This document shows, piece by piece, positions 28,183-38,319 of a stretch of 64,000 bases of DNA (positions within the stretch are counted from its first letter, which is position 1; the number at the start of each line of letters is the position of its first letter). Source of the DNA: Boseongicola sp. H5. Lineage in GTDB: Bacteria > Pseudomonadota > Alphaproteobacteria > Rhodobacterales > Rhodobacteraceae. Location: assembly GCA_020622165.1 (NCBI GenBank), contig JACNMN010000004.1, forward strand, positions 1 to 64,000, read 5' to 3'. The position numbers were made by a program, and so were the translations under genes. A model generated the notes under the pieces. It was not told the DNA's origin, did no database searches, and saw nothing but the letters and a program-made list of their open reading frames with translations.

Positions 28183-29180
28183 CCCTCGATATCCCGAATC
28201 TCAAGGATTACGACAACAAGCTTCGGGAAGAAGCCGCCGAGCCGACGCTGGAAGTGCCGCAGGGCGAGCCGACCAAGAAGACACAGATCATCGCGATCTA
28301 CGGCAAGGGCGGCATTGGCAAATCCTTCACGCTGGCCAATCTCAGCCACATGATGGCCGAACAGGGCAAGCGGGTGCTGCTGATCGGCTGCGACCCGAAA
28401 TCGGATACCACCAGCCTGCTCTTCGGCGGCAAGGCCTGCCCCACGATCATCGAGACCTCGACCCGCAAGAAACTGGCGGGCGAAGAGGTGAAAATCGGCG
28501 ATGTCTGCTTCAAGCGCGGCGGTGTCTTCGCGATGGAGCTGGGCGGCCCCGAGGTTGGCCGCGGCTGCGGCGGGCGTGGCATCATCCACGGCTTCGAGCT
28601 GCTGGAAAAGCTGGGCTTCCACGATTGGGATTTCGATTACGTTCTGCTCGACTTCCTGGGCGACGTGGTCTGCGGCGGCTTCGGGCTGCCCATCGCGCGG
28701 GACATGGCGCAGAAGGTGATCCTTGTCGGGTCGAACGACCTGCAATCGCTTTATGTGGCCAACAACGTCTGCTCCGCAGTGGAGTATTTCCGCAAGCTCG
28801 GCGGCAATGTCGGCGTGGCGGGGTTGGTCATCAACAAGGATGACGGCTCCGGCGAGGCGCAGGCCTTTGCCAAGGCGGTTGACATCCCGGTGCTGGCCTC
28901 GATCCCGCAGGATGACGACCTGCGCAAGAAATCCGCGAATTACCAGATCGTCGGCACCGGCGAGAGCCAGTGGGGCGGCCTGTTCGCCGCGCTTGGCGAA
29001 AACGTCGCCGTGGCACCGCCGATGCGGCCGACCGCGCTCAGCCAGGATGAGCTTCTGGAGCTGTTCGACGGCTCCGACACCGGCGCGGGCGTGGTGCTGG
29101 AGCCCGCCACCGATACCGATATGCGCGGCAAGAACGCCAAGCCCAAAGCCTCTTTGGAGGTGGTGTATGACGATGTGTAA
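28179..29180 (+). CDS. bchX: BchX, chlorophyllide reductase iron protein
   Basis: This 333-residue NifH-like ATPase passes electrons to BchYZ for reduction of ring B of chlorophyllide. The P-loop is [17 protein letters not shown] (about residues 40-56). The two Fe4S4 cysteine regions are [10 protein letters not shown] and [13 protein letters not shown]. The last 14 bases overlap a small open frame whose GGAGG ribosome site lies inside bchX. Confidence 0.97.
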   Translation: MTLDIPNLKDYDNKLREEAAEPTLEVPQGEPTKKTQIIAIYGKGGIGKSFTLANLSHMMAEQGKRVLLIGCDPKSDTTSLLFGGKACPTIIETSTRKKLAGEEVKIGDVCFKRGGVFAMELGGPEVGRGCGGRGIIHGFELLEKLGFHDWDFDYVLLDFLGDVVCGGFGLPIARDMAQKVILVGSNDLQSLYVANNVCSAVEYFRKLGGNVGVAGLVINKDDGSGEAQAFAKAVDIPVLASIPQDDDLRKKSANYQIVGTGESQWGGLFAALGENVAVAPPMRPTALSQDELLELFDGSDTGAGVVLEPATDTDMRGKNAKPKASLEVVYDDV

Positions 29181-29319
29181 GGAATGCAGCACCCATCACG
29201 GCGTGGAGTGTACGGATCTGACGCTTGAACGTGCCCGGCCGGATCAGCTCCGCCGTCTGCTGCGCGACATCTTCCGCAATCTCAGTGGTCCCTCCGGACG
29301 GACGAAGGGGGAAGGATGA
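29167..29319 (+). CDS. Small Cys/His-motif ORF between bchX and bchY (unrecognised)
   Basis: This 50-codon frame exactly fills the bchX-bchY gap. Its ATG at 29167 is preceded by GGAGG at a 6-base spacing, and its TGA overlaps the bchY ATG as ATGA. The first 15 residues read [15 protein letters not shown]: two cysteines spaced CxxC, two histidines and a third cysteine, which looks metal-binding. Then comes an arginine-rich amphipathic stretch (residues about 18-40, with ARPDQLRRLLRDIFRNL) and a basic tail. I do not recognise a family. Placement suggests a role with chlorophyllide reductase, or simply translational coupling of bchX to bchY. It lacks homology evidence here. Confidence 0.65.
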   Translation: MTMCKECSTHHGVECTDLTLERARPDQLRRLLRDIFRNLSGPSGRTKGEG

Positions 29320-30896
29320 GCGAAGAGATCACATATGACGCCGCCGCCGATGTTGAGGTGACCATGGGAGAAGGCCGCGAGGAAAGCCCGGCACCCGCAC
29401 CCGCACCTGATCTGGCGGGCGACGGGATGGGATGCCATGCCGGGGCCGCCGAGATGGAGAAAGCCGCGCGAATGGCCGGCAAATCCGAGATCCTCGACCA
29501 GTATGCCAAGGATTATCCGCAAGGCCCCCATGACAAGCCGCAATCCATGTGCCCCGCCTTCGGTTCGCTCCGCGTGGGCTTGCGGATGCGGCGGACGGCG
29601 ACGGTTCTGTCGGGCTCGGCCTGCTGCGTCTACGGGCTGACCTTCGTCTCTCATTTCTACGGCGCCCGCCGTTCGGTGGGCTACGTCCCGTTCAATTCAG
29701 AGACCCTGGTAACAGGGAAGCTCTTCGAAGACATCCGCGAAGCCGTGCACGATATGGCCGACCCCGAACGCTATGACGCCATTGTGGTCACCAATCTTTG
29801 CGTTCCGACGGCTTCGGGTGTGCCGCTTCGGCTTTTGCCAAGCGAAATCAACGGTGTCCGCATTGTGGGCATTGATGTTCCCGGCTTCGGGATCCCGACG
29901 CATGCAGAGGCCAAGGACGTTCTGGCCGGCGCCATGCTCAACTATGCCCGACAGGAGGTGGAGGCCGGTCCCGTTCAAGCCCCTGTCTCGGGTAAATCAG
30001 ACCGTCCGACAGTTACCCTGTTGGGCGAAATGTTCCCAGCTGATCCTATTGGAATAGGTGGGATGCTCGCGCCACTCGGTCTGGCGGCAGGTCCGGTCGT
30101 TCCCTGCCGTGAGTGGCGTGAGCTCTATTCCGCTCTGGATTGCGGCGCCGTTGCCGCGATCCACCCGTTCTACACCGCCGCGATCCGCGAGTTCGAGGCC
30201 GCGGGCCGGCCCATCGTGGGCTCTGCCCCCGTGGGGCATGAGGGCACTGCCGCCTGGCTGGCCAATATCGGGGACGCTTTCGGGATCGCCGCCGATAAGG
30301 TCGCGGCATCGCAAAACGCATTCCTGCCCGCGATAAGGGAAGCGCTGGCGCGCACGCCGGTCAAGGGTACGATCACGTTGTCGGGCTATGAGGGCTCGGA
30401 GCTTCTGGTGGCGCGTCTGCTGATCGAAAGCGGGGCCGACATTCCCTATGTCGGGACCGCCTGCCCCAAGACGGCCTGGTCCAGGGACGATGTCGACTGG
30501 CTGGAGGCGCATGGCGCGAAGGTCAAGTTCCGCGCCTCGCTGGAAGACGATTGCGCCGCGATGGAGGCGATCAAGCCCGATCTCGCGGTCGGCACCACGC
30601 CCGTCGTGCAGAAGGGCAAGGAGCTCGGCATCCCGTCGCTCTACTTCACCAACCTCATCTCCGCGCGGCCCCTGATGGGCCCGATGGGGGCCGGCAGCCT
30701 GCAACAGGTCGTCAATGCCGCGATGGGCAACAAGGACCGTATGGACCATATGCGCGACTTCTTCGAAGGCGTGGGTCATGGCGACACCGCCGGCGTGTGG
30801 GAGGGTGATCCGAACCTGCGCCCCGATTTCCGTGCCGCGCATCAGAAGAAACTCGACAAACAGGCGCGCGCCGCCAAAGCGCAGGAGATGATCTGA
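29316..30896 (+). CDS. bchY: BchY, chlorophyllide reductase subunit Y
   Basis: This 526-residue NifD/NifK-like catalytic subunit forms the heterotetramer with BchZ. The family block starts around residue 75 ([16 protein letters not shown], then [28 protein letters not shown]) with Fe-S cluster cysteines. The first 60 or so residues are an acidic, Pro/Ala-rich, cysteine-containing extension. The stretch around 29690-30080 uses codons such as ATA, GGA, TCA and GTA that are rare elsewhere in the window. It overlaps the small ORF upstream and bchZ downstream (TGATG). Confidence 0.96.
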   Translation: MSEEITYDAAADVEVTMGEGREESPAPAPAPDLAGDGMGCHAGAAEMEKAARMAGKSEILDQYAKDYPQGPHDKPQSMCPAFGSLRVGLRMRRTATVLSGSACCVYGLTFVSHFYGARRSVGYVPFNSETLVTGKLFEDIREAVHDMADPERYDAIVVTNLCVPTASGVPLRLLPSEINGVRIVGIDVPGFGIPTHAEAKDVLAGAMLNYARQEVEAGPVQAPVSGKSDRPTVTLLGEMFPADPIGIGGMLAPLGLAAGPVVPCREWRELYSALDCGAVAAIHPFYTAAIREFEAAGRPIVGSAPVGHEGTAAWLANIGDAFGIAADKVAASQNAFLPAIREALARTPVKGTITLSGYEGSELLVARLLIESGADIPYVGTACPKTAWSRDDVDWLEAHGAKVKFRASLEDDCAAMEAIKPDLAVGTTPVVQKGKELGIPSLYFTNLISARPLMGPMGAGSLQQVVNAAMGNKDRMDHMRDFFEGVGHGDTAGVWEGDPNLRPDFRAAHQKKLDKQARAAKAQEMI

Positions 30897-32380
30897 TGCT
30901 TGTTCAGGATCATGATCGCGCGGGCGGATACTGGGGGGCGATCTATGCCTTCTGCGCCGTCAAGGGCCTGCAGGTCGTGATCGACGGCCCGGTCGGGTGC
31001 GAAAACCTGCCGGTGACGTCGGTTCTGCATTACACCGATGCGTTGCCGCCCCACGAATTGCCGATCGTGACCACCGGTCTGGGCGAGGAAGAACTGGGCC
31101 GCGACGGCACGGAAGGCGCGATGAAACGCGCCTGGGGCACGCTTGATCCCGCCTTGCCGGCCGTTGTGGTCACCGGCTCGATTGCCGAGATGATCGGCGG
31201 CGGCGTGACGCCCCAGGGCACGAATATCCAGCGCTTCCTGCCGCGCACCATCGACGAGGATCAGTGGGAATGCGCCGATCGCGCGATGACCTGGATCTTC
31301 ACCGAATTCGGCATGACCAAGGGCCGGATGCCGCCCGAAAAGAAACGCGAGGAGGGCGCCGCGCCGCGCGTGAACATCCTCGGGCCGATGTATGGCACGT
31401 TCAACATGCCCTCCGATCTGGCGGAGATCCGTCGCCTCGTCGAAGGGATCGGGGCCGAGGTCAACATGGTCATGCCGCTGGGCAGCCATCTGGCGGAGAT
31501 GCGCAATCTGGTGAATGCGGATGTGAATATCTGCATGTACCGGGAGTTTGGCCGTGGCCTGAGCGAATGCCTTGGCAAGCCCTATCTTCAGGCCCCGATC
31601 GGCGTGGAGAGCACCACGAAATTCCTGCGCAAGCTGGGTGAGATGCTGGATCTCGATCCGGAGCCCTTCATCGAGCGCGAGAAGCATTCCACCATCAAGC
31701 CCGTCTGGGATCTCTGGCGTTCGGTCACGCAGGATTTCTTCGCCACGGCGAGCTTCGGCATCGTCGCGAACGAAACCTACGCCCGCGGCATCCGCAATTT
31801 CCTTGAGACCGACCTGGGTCTGCCCTGTGCCTTTGCGGTGGCACGGGTGGCCGGCAAAAAAACCAATAACGAAGAGGTTCGCGCGATGGTCGCACAGCAT
31901 CGGCCGCTCATCCTGATGGGCTCGATCAACGAGAAAATGTATCTCGCCGAACTGTCCGGCGGCCACGGGCCCAAACCTGCCTTCATTCCCGCCAGCTTCC
32001 CGGGCGCCGCGATCCGCCGCGCCACCGGCACGCCCTTCATGGGCTATGCGGGCGCAACCTACCTGCTTCAGGAGGTCTGCAACGGCCTTTTCGATGCGCT
32101 GTTCCACATCCTGCCGCTGGGCAGCGAGATGGACAGCGCGGAAGCCACCCCCACAACCCTGCGCCGGGACTTCCCCTGGGATGCCGATGCGCAGGCTCTG
32201 CTCGACAAGATCGTCGAAAACCACCCGGTTCTGACCCGCATTTCCGCGGCCAAGACCCTACGCGACGCCGCCGAGAAATCGGCGCTGGAGCAGGGCGCCG
32301 AACGGGTGGTGCGTGAAACCATTGCCGCACTGGCTCCGGCCGGCGTGGATCCCGATCATCAACCTAAGGGAGGGGCGTGA
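30896..32380 (+). CDS. bchZ: BchZ, chlorophyllide reductase subunit Z
   Basis: This 494-residue NifK-like partner of BchY starts [19 protein letters not shown] and has [31 protein letters not shown] with cluster ligands. The C-terminal segment [37 protein letters not shown] matches the family. The stop TGA overlaps the pufQ ATG (TGATG), so the bacteriochlorophyll genes run straight into the puf operon. Confidence 0.97.
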   Translation: MLVQDHDRAGGYWGAIYAFCAVKGLQVVIDGPVGCENLPVTSVLHYTDALPPHELPIVTTGLGEEELGRDGTEGAMKRAWGTLDPALPAVVVTGSIAEMIGGGVTPQGTNIQRFLPRTIDEDQWECADRAMTWIFTEFGMTKGRMPPEKKREEGAAPRVNILGPMYGTFNMPSDLAEIRRLVEGIGAEVNMVMPLGSHLAEMRNLVNADVNICMYREFGRGLSECLGKPYLQAPIGVESTTKFLRKLGEMLDLDPEPFIEREKHSTIKPVWDLWRSVTQDFFATASFGIVANETYARGIRNFLETDLGLPCAFAVARVAGKKTNNEEVRAMVAQHRPLILMGSINEKMYLAELSGGHGPKPAFIPASFPGAAIRRATGTPFMGYAGATYLLQEVCNGLFDALFHILPLGSEMDSAEATPTTLRRDFPWDADAQALLDKIVENHPVLTRISAAKTLRDAAEKSALEQGAERVVRETIAALAPAGVDPDHQPKGGA

Positions 32381-32598
32381 TGACTGATTACACCTCGGAT
32401 GCACCCGTCACGCGGCACAAGCCGCCAAAGACGGAATTCATGATCTATTTCGTGATCATTTTCCTGGCCGCATTGCCACTGGCGATGCTGACCTGGGCGC
32501 TGGCGGCGATCCGCAGCGGCTCGATGACGGACAGGGGCCCGGTGGCCCGTGCCTGGAGCCAGGCGCGGATCATCACGCCGATGATCTTCTCGGCCTGA
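32380..32598 (+). CDS. pufQ: PufQ
   Basis: This 72-residue protein has one membrane helix (about residues 21-46, EFMIYFVIIFLAALPLAMLT) and the family-like PPKTEF start and ending RAWSQARIITPMIF. PufQ stimulates bacteriochlorophyll production or carries intermediates in Rhodobacter, and its exact role remains debated. It overlaps bchZ by a TGATG and precedes pufB by 142 bases. Confidence 0.9.
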   Translation: MTDYTSDAPVTRHKPPKTEFMIYFVIIFLAALPLAMLTWALAAIRSGSMTDRGPVARAWSQARIITPMIFSA

Positions 32599-32699
32599 GG
32601 GTCGAGCCGAATTGGCCCGATAGGGTCGAAGAGACTTCACAAACCGGGGCAACCCGGTGGGTGAATGCCGGCAGGGCAATGAGGCCTTGTCGGGGCCCG

Positions 32700-32716
32700 G
32701 CCGCAGGGTTTGCGGC
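32700..32716 (+). other. Hairpin before pufB
   Basis: GCCGCA, loop GGGTT, TGCGGC form a 6-bp stem in the pufQ-pufB gap, about 25 bases before the pufB ATG. In Rhodobacter the pufQ-pufB region is cut by RNases to free the stable pufBA message. A similar role here is inferred only. Confidence 0.35.
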
Positions 32717-32740
32717 ATCAGTCAAACTTCCGGAGGAAAT

Positions 32741-32893
32741 ATGGCTGATAATTCCGACCTGTCTTTCACGGGTCTAACCGACGAGCAGGCGCAGGAGCTG
32801 CACTCGGTGTATATGAGCGGGCTCTGGCTCTTTGCCGGTATCGCCCTCGCAGCTCATATCGCCACGTATATCTGGCGCCCGTGGTTCGGCTGA
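32741..32893 (+). CDS. pufB: Light-harvesting 1 beta subunit
   Basis: This 50-residue antenna polypeptide has one membrane helix. The BChl-ligand histidine is H39 in [16 protein letters not shown], with H21 at the cytoplasmic side ([15 protein letters not shown]). GGAGGAAAT directly precedes the ATG. It belongs to the puf operon and is followed by pufA. Confidence 0.97.
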   Translation: MADNSDLSFTGLTDEQAQELHSVYMSGLWLFAGIALAAHIATYIWRPWFG

Positions 32894-32904
32894 GGAGCTG
32901 AGAT

Positions 32905-33066
32905 ATGGCTAAGTTCTATAAAATCTGGCTCATCTTCGACCCGCGCCGCGTGTTCGTGGCGCAGGGCGTGTTCCTCTTCCTGCTGGCTGCGATGATCCAC
33001 CTGGTGGTTCTGTCCAGCGGTCTCAACTGGTTTGAGACTGCCGCGGCGGCAGCTGGCGGCATGTGA
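32905..33066 (+). CDS. pufA: Light-harvesting 1 alpha subunit
   Basis: This 53-residue antenna polypeptide starts [20 protein letters not shown]. The BChl-ligand H32 lies in [13 protein letters not shown], and the C-terminus is alanine-rich. The ATG at 32905 lies 11 bases after the pufB stop with GAGG upstream. Its length is normal for an LH1 alpha chain. Confidence 0.96.
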   Translation: MAKFYKIWLIFDPRRVFVAQGVFLFLLAAMIHLVVLSSGLNWFETAAAAAGGM

Positions 33067-33111
33067 TCCTTTGGCGTGTCGCCAGACGCGCCGGGTCATG
33101 TGAACAAGAAC

Positions 33112-33140
33112 GCTGCGGGCGGGTGCATCCTGCCCGCGGC
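33112..33140 (+). other. pufA-pufL intercistronic mRNA hairpin
   Basis: GCTGCGGGCGGG pairs with CCTGCCCGCGGC around a 5-base loop TGCAT, giving a 12-bp stem with two G-U pairs. A smaller hairpin (TGGCG-TGT-CGCCA) lies at 33072-33084, just after the pufA stop. In Rhodobacter, hairpins in this gap stop 3'-5' decay so that the pufBA message outlives pufLM, giving excess LH1 over reaction centre. The same role is likely here. No T-run follows, so full termination is not expected. Confidence 0.7.
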
Positions 33141-33212
33141 CATCGAAACCCCAATGTGTGACGGCTGACGACGCTTGCTGCGACCCATGCCGCCGAACGC
33201 GGAGACAGACAG

Positions 33213-34112
33213 ATGGCTTTGTTGAGCTTTGAACGAAAATATCGTGTCCGTGGAGGGACGTTGATCGGCGGCGATCTGTTCGATTTCTGGGTCGGGCCGT
33301 TCTACGTGGGCTTCTTCGGCGTCACGACCGCATTTTTCGCCCTGTTGGGAACGATCCTGATTTTCTGGGGCGCGGCGATGCAGGGCAACTTCAACCCCTG
33401 GACCATCAATATCGCGCCCCCAGACCTGAGCTATGGCTTGGGAATGGCGCCGCTGATGGAGGGTGGCCTCTGGCAGATCATCACTTTCTGTGCGGTCGGC
33501 GCGTTCTGCAGCTGGGCGCTGCGCGAGGTGGAAATCTGCCGCAAGCTGGGCATCGGCTATCACGTGCCCTTCGCCTTCAGCGTCGCCATCTTTGCCTATG
33601 TCACGCTGGTGGTGTTCCGCCCGCTTCTGATGGGGGCCTGGGGCCATGGCTTTCCTTACGGAATTTTCAGCCATCTCGACTGGGTTTCCAATGTCGGCTA
33701 CTCCTACCTGCACTTCCATTACAATCCGGCCCATATGATCGCGGTCAGCTTCTTCTTCGCGACGACGCTCGCGCTGGCGCTGCATGGCGGGCTGATCCTG
33801 TCGGCGGCGAACCCCGCGAAAGGCGAAAACGCGAAGACGCCGGACGACGAAGACACGTTCTTCCGCGATTTCATCGGCTATTCGATCGGGACGCTCGGCA
33901 TCCACCGCGTGGGCCTGCTTCTGGCGCTGAACGCCGGGTTCTGGTCGGCGATCTGCATCATCATCTCCGGCCCGGTCTGGACAAGCGGCTGGCCGGAATG
34001 GTGGAACTGGTGGCTTGAGCTGCCGATCTGGCCCGATCCCGGGCTGGTCCATGACAGCACCGGTGCGGCCACCTATGGCACCAACGCACCCGCTTTGATC
34101 GGAGGCGAATGA
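33213..34112 (+). CDS. pufL: Photosynthetic reaction centre L subunit
   Basis: This 299-residue integral membrane protein has five helices and binds the special pair, accessory BChl, bacteriopheophytin and quinone. It starts [36 protein letters not shown]. The [24 protein letters not shown] region supplies the BChl histidines, and [13 protein letters not shown] and [14 protein letters not shown] hold iron/quinone-site residues. It is about 17 residues longer than the Rhodobacter protein, with the extra at the C-terminus. Confidence 0.98.
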   Translation: MALLSFERKYRVRGGTLIGGDLFDFWVGPFYVGFFGVTTAFFALLGTILIFWGAAMQGNFNPWTINIAPPDLSYGLGMAPLMEGGLWQIITFCAVGAFCSWALREVEICRKLGIGYHVPFAFSVAIFAYVTLVVFRPLLMGAWGHGFPYGIFSHLDWVSNVGYSYLHFHYNPAHMIAVSFFFATTLALALHGGLILSAANPAKGENAKTPDDEDTFFRDFIGYSIGTLGIHRVGLLLALNAGFWSAICIIISGPVWTSGWPEWWNWWLELPIWPDPGLVHDSTGAATYGTNAPALIGGE

Positions 34113-34114
34113 TC

Positions 34115-35113
34115 ATGGCGTATTTCGAATATCAGAACATCTTCACCCAGGTGCAGGTTCAGGGCCCGCCCGAAATGGGGATGGACAACGAAAACCGCAT
34201 GGCCCGGGAACGGACCAAGGGCGCGAGTTTTTCGACCCTGCTCGGCTGGTTCGGCAATGCCCAGCTCGGACCAATCTATCTCGGCTGGGCGGGGGTTGTC
34301 AGCCTCGCCACCGGCACGCTCTGGCTGAACATCGTCGGTTTGAACATGCTGGCGCAGGTCGACTGGTCGATCCCCGAATTCATCCGGCAGCTTTTCTGGC
34401 TGGCGCTGGAACCGCCCGGCCCCGAATACGGGCTGCGCATACCGCCGCTCAACGATGGCGGCTGGTACATCATCTCCAGCTTCTTCCTTCTGGTTTCGGT
34501 CATGACATGGTGGCTGAGGGTCTATCTGCTGGCCGTGGAACACAAGATGGGCAAGCACATTGCCTGGGCGTTTCTGTCCGCCATCTGGCTGTTCCTCGTT
34601 CTGGGCCTGTTCCGCCCGATCTTCATGGGAAGCTGGTCGGAGGCCGTGCCCTATGGCATCTTCCCGCATCTGGACTGGACGACGGCCTTCTCGATCCGCT
34701 ACGGCAACCTCTACTACAATCCGTTCCACGCCCTTTCGATCGTCTTCCTCTACGGCTCCGTCCTGCTCTTCGCGATGCATGGCGCGACCATCCTCGCGGT
34801 CTCCCGCTTCGGCGGCGACCGGGAGCTGGAGCAGATCTACGACCGTGGCACCGCCTCCGAACGGGCCGCGCTCTTCTGGCGCTGGACCATGGGGTTCAAC
34901 GCTACGATGGAAGGCATTCACCGATGGGCCTGGTGGTTCGCGGTGCTGACCCCCATCACCGGCGGCATCGGCATTCTGCTGACGGGAACGGTGGTGGACA
35001 ACTGGTTCCTCTGGGCGGTGGAACACAATTTCGCGCCCGAATATCTCGAACCCTATGGCTATGAGGCCTATGGAACCTACGAAGGCTTCCTTGGCCGGGA
35101 GACAGGTCAATGA
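34115..35113 (+). CDS. pufM: Photosynthetic reaction centre M subunit
   Basis: This 332-residue partner of PufL starts [23 protein letters not shown]. It has [30 protein letters not shown] with BChl ligands, [24 protein letters not shown], and the iron/quinone-site [20 protein letters not shown]. An ATG at 34109 overlapping the pufL stop (ATGA) would add two residues. The ATG at 34115 has the better spaced GGAGG. pufC overlaps its 3' end and no pufX is present. Confidence 0.97.
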   Translation: MAYFEYQNIFTQVQVQGPPEMGMDNENRMARERTKGASFSTLLGWFGNAQLGPIYLGWAGVVSLATGTLWLNIVGLNMLAQVDWSIPEFIRQLFWLALEPPGPEYGLRIPPLNDGGWYIISSFFLLVSVMTWWLRVYLLAVEHKMGKHIAWAFLSAIWLFLVLGLFRPIFMGSWSEAVPYGIFPHLDWTTAFSIRYGNLYYNPFHALSIVFLYGSVLLFAMHGATILAVSRFGGDRELEQIYDRGTASERAALFWRWTMGFNATMEGIHRWAWWFAVLTPITGGIGILLTGTVVDNWFLWAVEHNFAPEYLEPYGYEAYGTYEGFLGRETGQ

Positions 35114-36237
35114 GCATCCGGCCCAAATGGTTTGACCAATGGAACAAGGACAACCCCACCAGCGTAAGGGGGTTGGCCATTCTGATCGCGGTGATGGGGT
35201 CGGCGGTGATCCTGGCGGTCGTGATCATCGGGCTTGGCAACCCGGTGCAGACCAGCAGCATGCAGACCGGCCCCCGCGGGACGGCGATGTATGTCCCCGA
35301 GTTCGACGCGAGCCTGCGCCGGGGCGACCCGACGGTGGCCGATTTCTACACCGACGAGCCGTTCGTTCCGGAACGCGGCGAAGAACTTGCCGGCGATATC
35401 TATCGGAACGTGCAGGTTCTGGGCGGGCTGACCGACGCCAATTTCAACCGCCTGATGAATGCGATGACCCAGTGGGTCGCGCCCGAACAAGGGTGCGCCT
35501 ATTGCCATGGCGACGTTGCGCTGGAGGAATACGGCGAAGACAATCTCTACACCAAGGTCGTGGCGCGCCGCATGATCGAAATGACCCAGAGCATCAATGA
35601 AAACTGGGACGTTCACGTCAATGCCAATGCCCAGGTGGGCGTCACCTGCTACACCTGCCACCGCGGACAGAATGTGCCCAACAACATCTGGTTCCGCATC
35701 TCGCCGGTGAACAGCGCCATGGCCGGATGGTCGGCGAACCAGAACCGGGTGACGATGACCTCCAACTTCACGTCGCTGCCGTCGGACTATCTGGAGACCT
35801 ATCTGCTCGATTTCGAGCGGATCGCGGTTCACGATCTCGCGCCGCGCGTGGAAAACCTGCCCGGCGATCCGCTGATCCAGCAGACGGAGCGGACCTATGC
35901 CTTCATGAACTACATCTCCAACTCTCTGGGGGTGAACTGCACGTTCTGCCACAATTCCCGTGCCTTCTACGATGGCGCGCAGGTCACGCCGCAATGGGCG
36001 ACCGCCTCGCTCGGGATCCAGATGGTGCAGGAGTTGAATGCCGATTACCTGGTACCGCTGGCCGATGTCTATCCGCCTGAACGGCTTGGCCCTGTCTATG
36101 GCGATCCGCCGCTTGCGGCCTGCCGGACATGCCACCAGGGCTATCAGCGCCCGATGGAGGGGCTGAATGTGATCCACAACTGGCCCGAGCTTGCCACGAC
36201 GAGCGGAGATTACGATTACAGCGCCTTCGAGCAATAG
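35110..36237 (+). CDS. pufC: Tetraheme cytochrome c subunit of the reaction centre
   Basis: This 375-residue periplasmic electron donor re-reduces the photo-oxidised special pair. Four CxxCH haem motifs are at C129-H133, C180-H184, C277-H281 and C338-H342. The N-terminal membrane helix (about 19-42) has no cysteine lipobox, so it is likely held by an uncleaved anchor and not by lipidation as in Blastochloris. The ATG overlaps the pufM stop. It ends the puf operon, followed by a hairpin. Confidence 0.97.
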   Translation: MSIRPKWFDQWNKDNPTSVRGLAILIAVMGSAVILAVVIIGLGNPVQTSSMQTGPRGTAMYVPEFDASLRRGDPTVADFYTDEPFVPERGEELAGDIYRNVQVLGGLTDANFNRLMNAMTQWVAPEQGCAYCHGDVALEEYGEDNLYTKVVARRMIEMTQSINENWDVHVNANAQVGVTCYTCHRGQNVPNNIWFRISPVNSAMAGWSANQNRVTMTSNFTSLPSDYLETYLLDFERIAVHDLAPRVENLPGDPLIQQTERTYAFMNYISNSLGVNCTFCHNSRAFYDGAQVTPQWATASLGIQMVQELNADYLVPLADVYPPERLGPVYGDPPLAACRTCHQGYQRPMEGLNVIHNWPELATTSGDYDYSAFEQ

Positions 36238-36296
36238 ACGCTGACGGGGCTTGGCGACTGCGGGATGACCGGCCCGCTGAGCCAGACAAGCTAAGC

Positions 36297-36332
36297 AAAC
36301 GCCACGGTCGCCTTCAGCGGGTCGTGGCGTTT
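36297..36332 (+). terminator. Hairpin between pufC and dxs
   Basis: AAACGCCACG and CGTGGCGTTT form a perfect 10-bp stem around a 16-base loop, 60 bases after the pufC stop. The T-tract is short (GTTTGACGTTT), so it may stabilise or only partly terminate the puf message ahead of dxs. Confidence 0.5.
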
Positions 36333-36357
36333 GACGTTTCAGGGGAGGACCCAGACC

Positions 36358-38280
36358 ATGACCCGACCGATAACACCTGTGTTAGACACGGTTCAGTATC
36401 CCGCGGATCTGCGGCGCCTGAGCGACGCGGATCTTGCCCGATGCGCCGATGAGCTGCGGGCGGAGACGATCTCGGCGGTTTCCGAAACCGGGGGTCATCT
36501 GGGCTCCTCCCTTGGGGTGGTCGAGCTGACCGTCGCGATCCACGCGGTCTTCAACACGCCCTATGACAAGCTGATCTGGGATGTGGGTCATCAATGCTAC
36601 CCGCACAAGATCGTCACCGGCCGCCGCCCGCGGATCCGCACGCTGCGCCAGAAGGGCGGCCTGTCCGGGTTCACCAAGCGCGCCGAGTCCGACTATGACC
36701 CGTTCGGCGCGGCGCATTCCTCCACCTCGATCTCGGCCGCACTCGGTTTCACCATGGCCCGCGAGCTGGGCGAGGCGACGGGCGATGCCATCGCGGTGAT
36801 CGGCGACGGGTCGATTTCGGCGGGTATGGCCTATGAAGCGCTGAACAACGCCGGCTCCGAAGGGCGGCGCCTGTTCGTCATCCTGAACGACAACGAGATG
36901 AGCATCGCGCCCCCGGTCGGCGCCATGTCGAAATACCTGTCCGGGCTCTATGAAAACACGCCCCTTCATGCGCTGAAAGACATCGCGGACGGGGTCGCCC
37001 GCAATCTGCCCGCTCCGTTGCGGGCCGGGGCGGAACGGGCACGCGAACTGGTGACCGGCGCCCATGGCAGCGGCACGCTGTTCGAGCATATGGGGTTCGA
37101 TTATATCGGCCCGATCGACGGTCACGACATGGATCAGCTGTTGCCGGTGCTCCGCGCGGCGAAGGCGCGCGCCACCGGGCCGGTTCTGATCCACTGCGTC
37201 ACCGTGAAGGGCAAAGGCTACGCACCGGCGGAGGGCGCGGATGATTGCTATCACGGTGTCGCGAAATTCGACCCTAAAACCGGGGTTCAGGCAAAATCCA
37301 AGCCCAACGCTCCCAGCTACACCGCCGTTTTCGGCAGCACCTTGCTGGCCGAGGCGGAGCGGGACAGCCGCATCGTCGCCGTGACCGCGGCCATGCCCGG
37401 CGGCACCGGGCTCAACGTGATGCAAAAGGCGATGCCCGCGCGGGTGTTCGATGTGGGGATCGCGGAGCAGCACGCGGTGACCTTCTCGGCCGGGCTTGCG
37501 GCGGGCGGGCTGAAGCCCTTCTGCGCGATCTATTCCAGCTTCCTGCAAAGGGGCTACGACCAGATTGTGCATGATGTGGCGCTGCAAAACCTGCCGGTGC
37601 GGTTCTGCATCGACCGTGCGGGGCTGGTGGGGGCCGACGGGCCGACCCATGCGGGTGCGTTCGATATCGGGTATCTCGCCGCTCTGCCGAACATGACCGT
37701 CATGGCCGCCGCGGATGAGGCTGAACTGGTGCACATGATGGCCACCATGGCCGCTCATGACGACGGGCCGATCGCGCTGCGCTATCCGCGCGGCGAAGGG
37801 GTTGGTGTCGCACGTCCCGAGCGTGGCGATGTGCTGGAAATCGGCAAGGGCCGTATCGTGAAAACAGGCTCTAACCTGGCAATTCTGTCCTTTGGTGCGC
37901 ATCTGTCCGAGGTTCTGGACGCCGCCGCGGAGCTTGAGGCGAGGGGCATCTCCGTCACCGTTGCGGATGCCCGTTTCGCCAAACCGCTCGACACCGGTCT
38001 GATCGACAGGCTGGCCGAGGAGCATCAGGCGCTGATCACGGTGGAACAGGGGGCTGTCGGCGGGTTCGGGGCGATGGTCCTGCACTATCTGGCGGCATCC
38101 GGGCGGCTTGACCGGGGTCTGGCGATCCGCACGCTCACGCTTACCGACACGTTCATCGACCAGGCCAGCCCGGCGGATATGTATGCCGAAGCGGGGCTGA
38201 CCGCGGGCGATATTGCAAGGGCCGGATTGTCGGCGCTGGGTGTCGCGACCGCCGATTTCGAAACGAAAAACCGCGCCTGA
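36358..38280 (+). CDS. dxs: 1-deoxy-D-xylulose-5-phosphate synthase
   Basis: This 640-residue thiamine-diphosphate enzyme condenses pyruvate and glyceraldehyde 3-phosphate, the entry step of the MEP isoprenoid pathway. [18 protein letters not shown], the ThDP motif [18 protein letters not shown] and the [18 protein letters not shown] transketolase block are present. ATG 36358 has GGGGAGGA upstream. Sitting behind the puf operon, it ties precursor supply to pigment synthesis. A second dxs elsewhere is possible but not visible. Confidence 0.97.
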   Translation: MTRPITPVLDTVQYPADLRRLSDADLARCADELRAETISAVSETGGHLGSSLGVVELTVAIHAVFNTPYDKLIWDVGHQCYPHKIVTGRRPRIRTLRQKGGLSGFTKRAESDYDPFGAAHSSTSISAALGFTMARELGEATGDAIAVIGDGSISAGMAYEALNNAGSEGRRLFVILNDNEMSIAPPVGAMSKYLSGLYENTPLHALKDIADGVARNLPAPLRAGAERARELVTGAHGSGTLFEHMGFDYIGPIDGHDMDQLLPVLRAAKARATGPVLIHCVTVKGKGYAPAEGADDCYHGVAKFDPKTGVQAKSKPNAPSYTAVFGSTLLAEAERDSRIVAVTAAMPGGTGLNVMQKAMPARVFDVGIAEQHAVTFSAGLAAGGLKPFCAIYSSFLQRGYDQIVHDVALQNLPVRFCIDRAGLVGADGPTHAGAFDIGYLAALPNMTVMAAADEAELVHMMATMAAHDDGPIALRYPRGEGVGVARPERGDVLEIGKGRIVKTGSNLAILSFGAHLSEVLDAAAELEARGISVTVADARFAKPLDTGLIDRLAEEHQALITVEQGAVGGFGAMVLHYLAASGRLDRGLAIRTLTLTDTFIDQASPADMYAEAGLTAGDIARAGLSALGVATADFETKNRA

Positions 38281-38291
38281 TCGGGCGCGGT
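38264..38291 (-). terminator. Intrinsic terminator for the idi-bchP operon
   Basis: On the minus strand, ACCGCGCC, a 6-base loop and GGCGCGGT form an 8-bp GC stem followed by TTTTTCG. It lies 28 bases after the idi stop and overlaps the 3' end of dxs, stopping leftward transcripts from entering dxs antisense. Confidence 0.75.
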
Positions 38292-38319
38292 ATCCTGCAT
38301 GCAGGCTCTGACGAAGGCG

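Noticed and set aside
35110-36357. pufX downstream of pufM
   Set aside because: The gene after pufM carries four CxxCH motifs and is pufC. The gap after it holds only a hairpin and no small membrane-protein frame.
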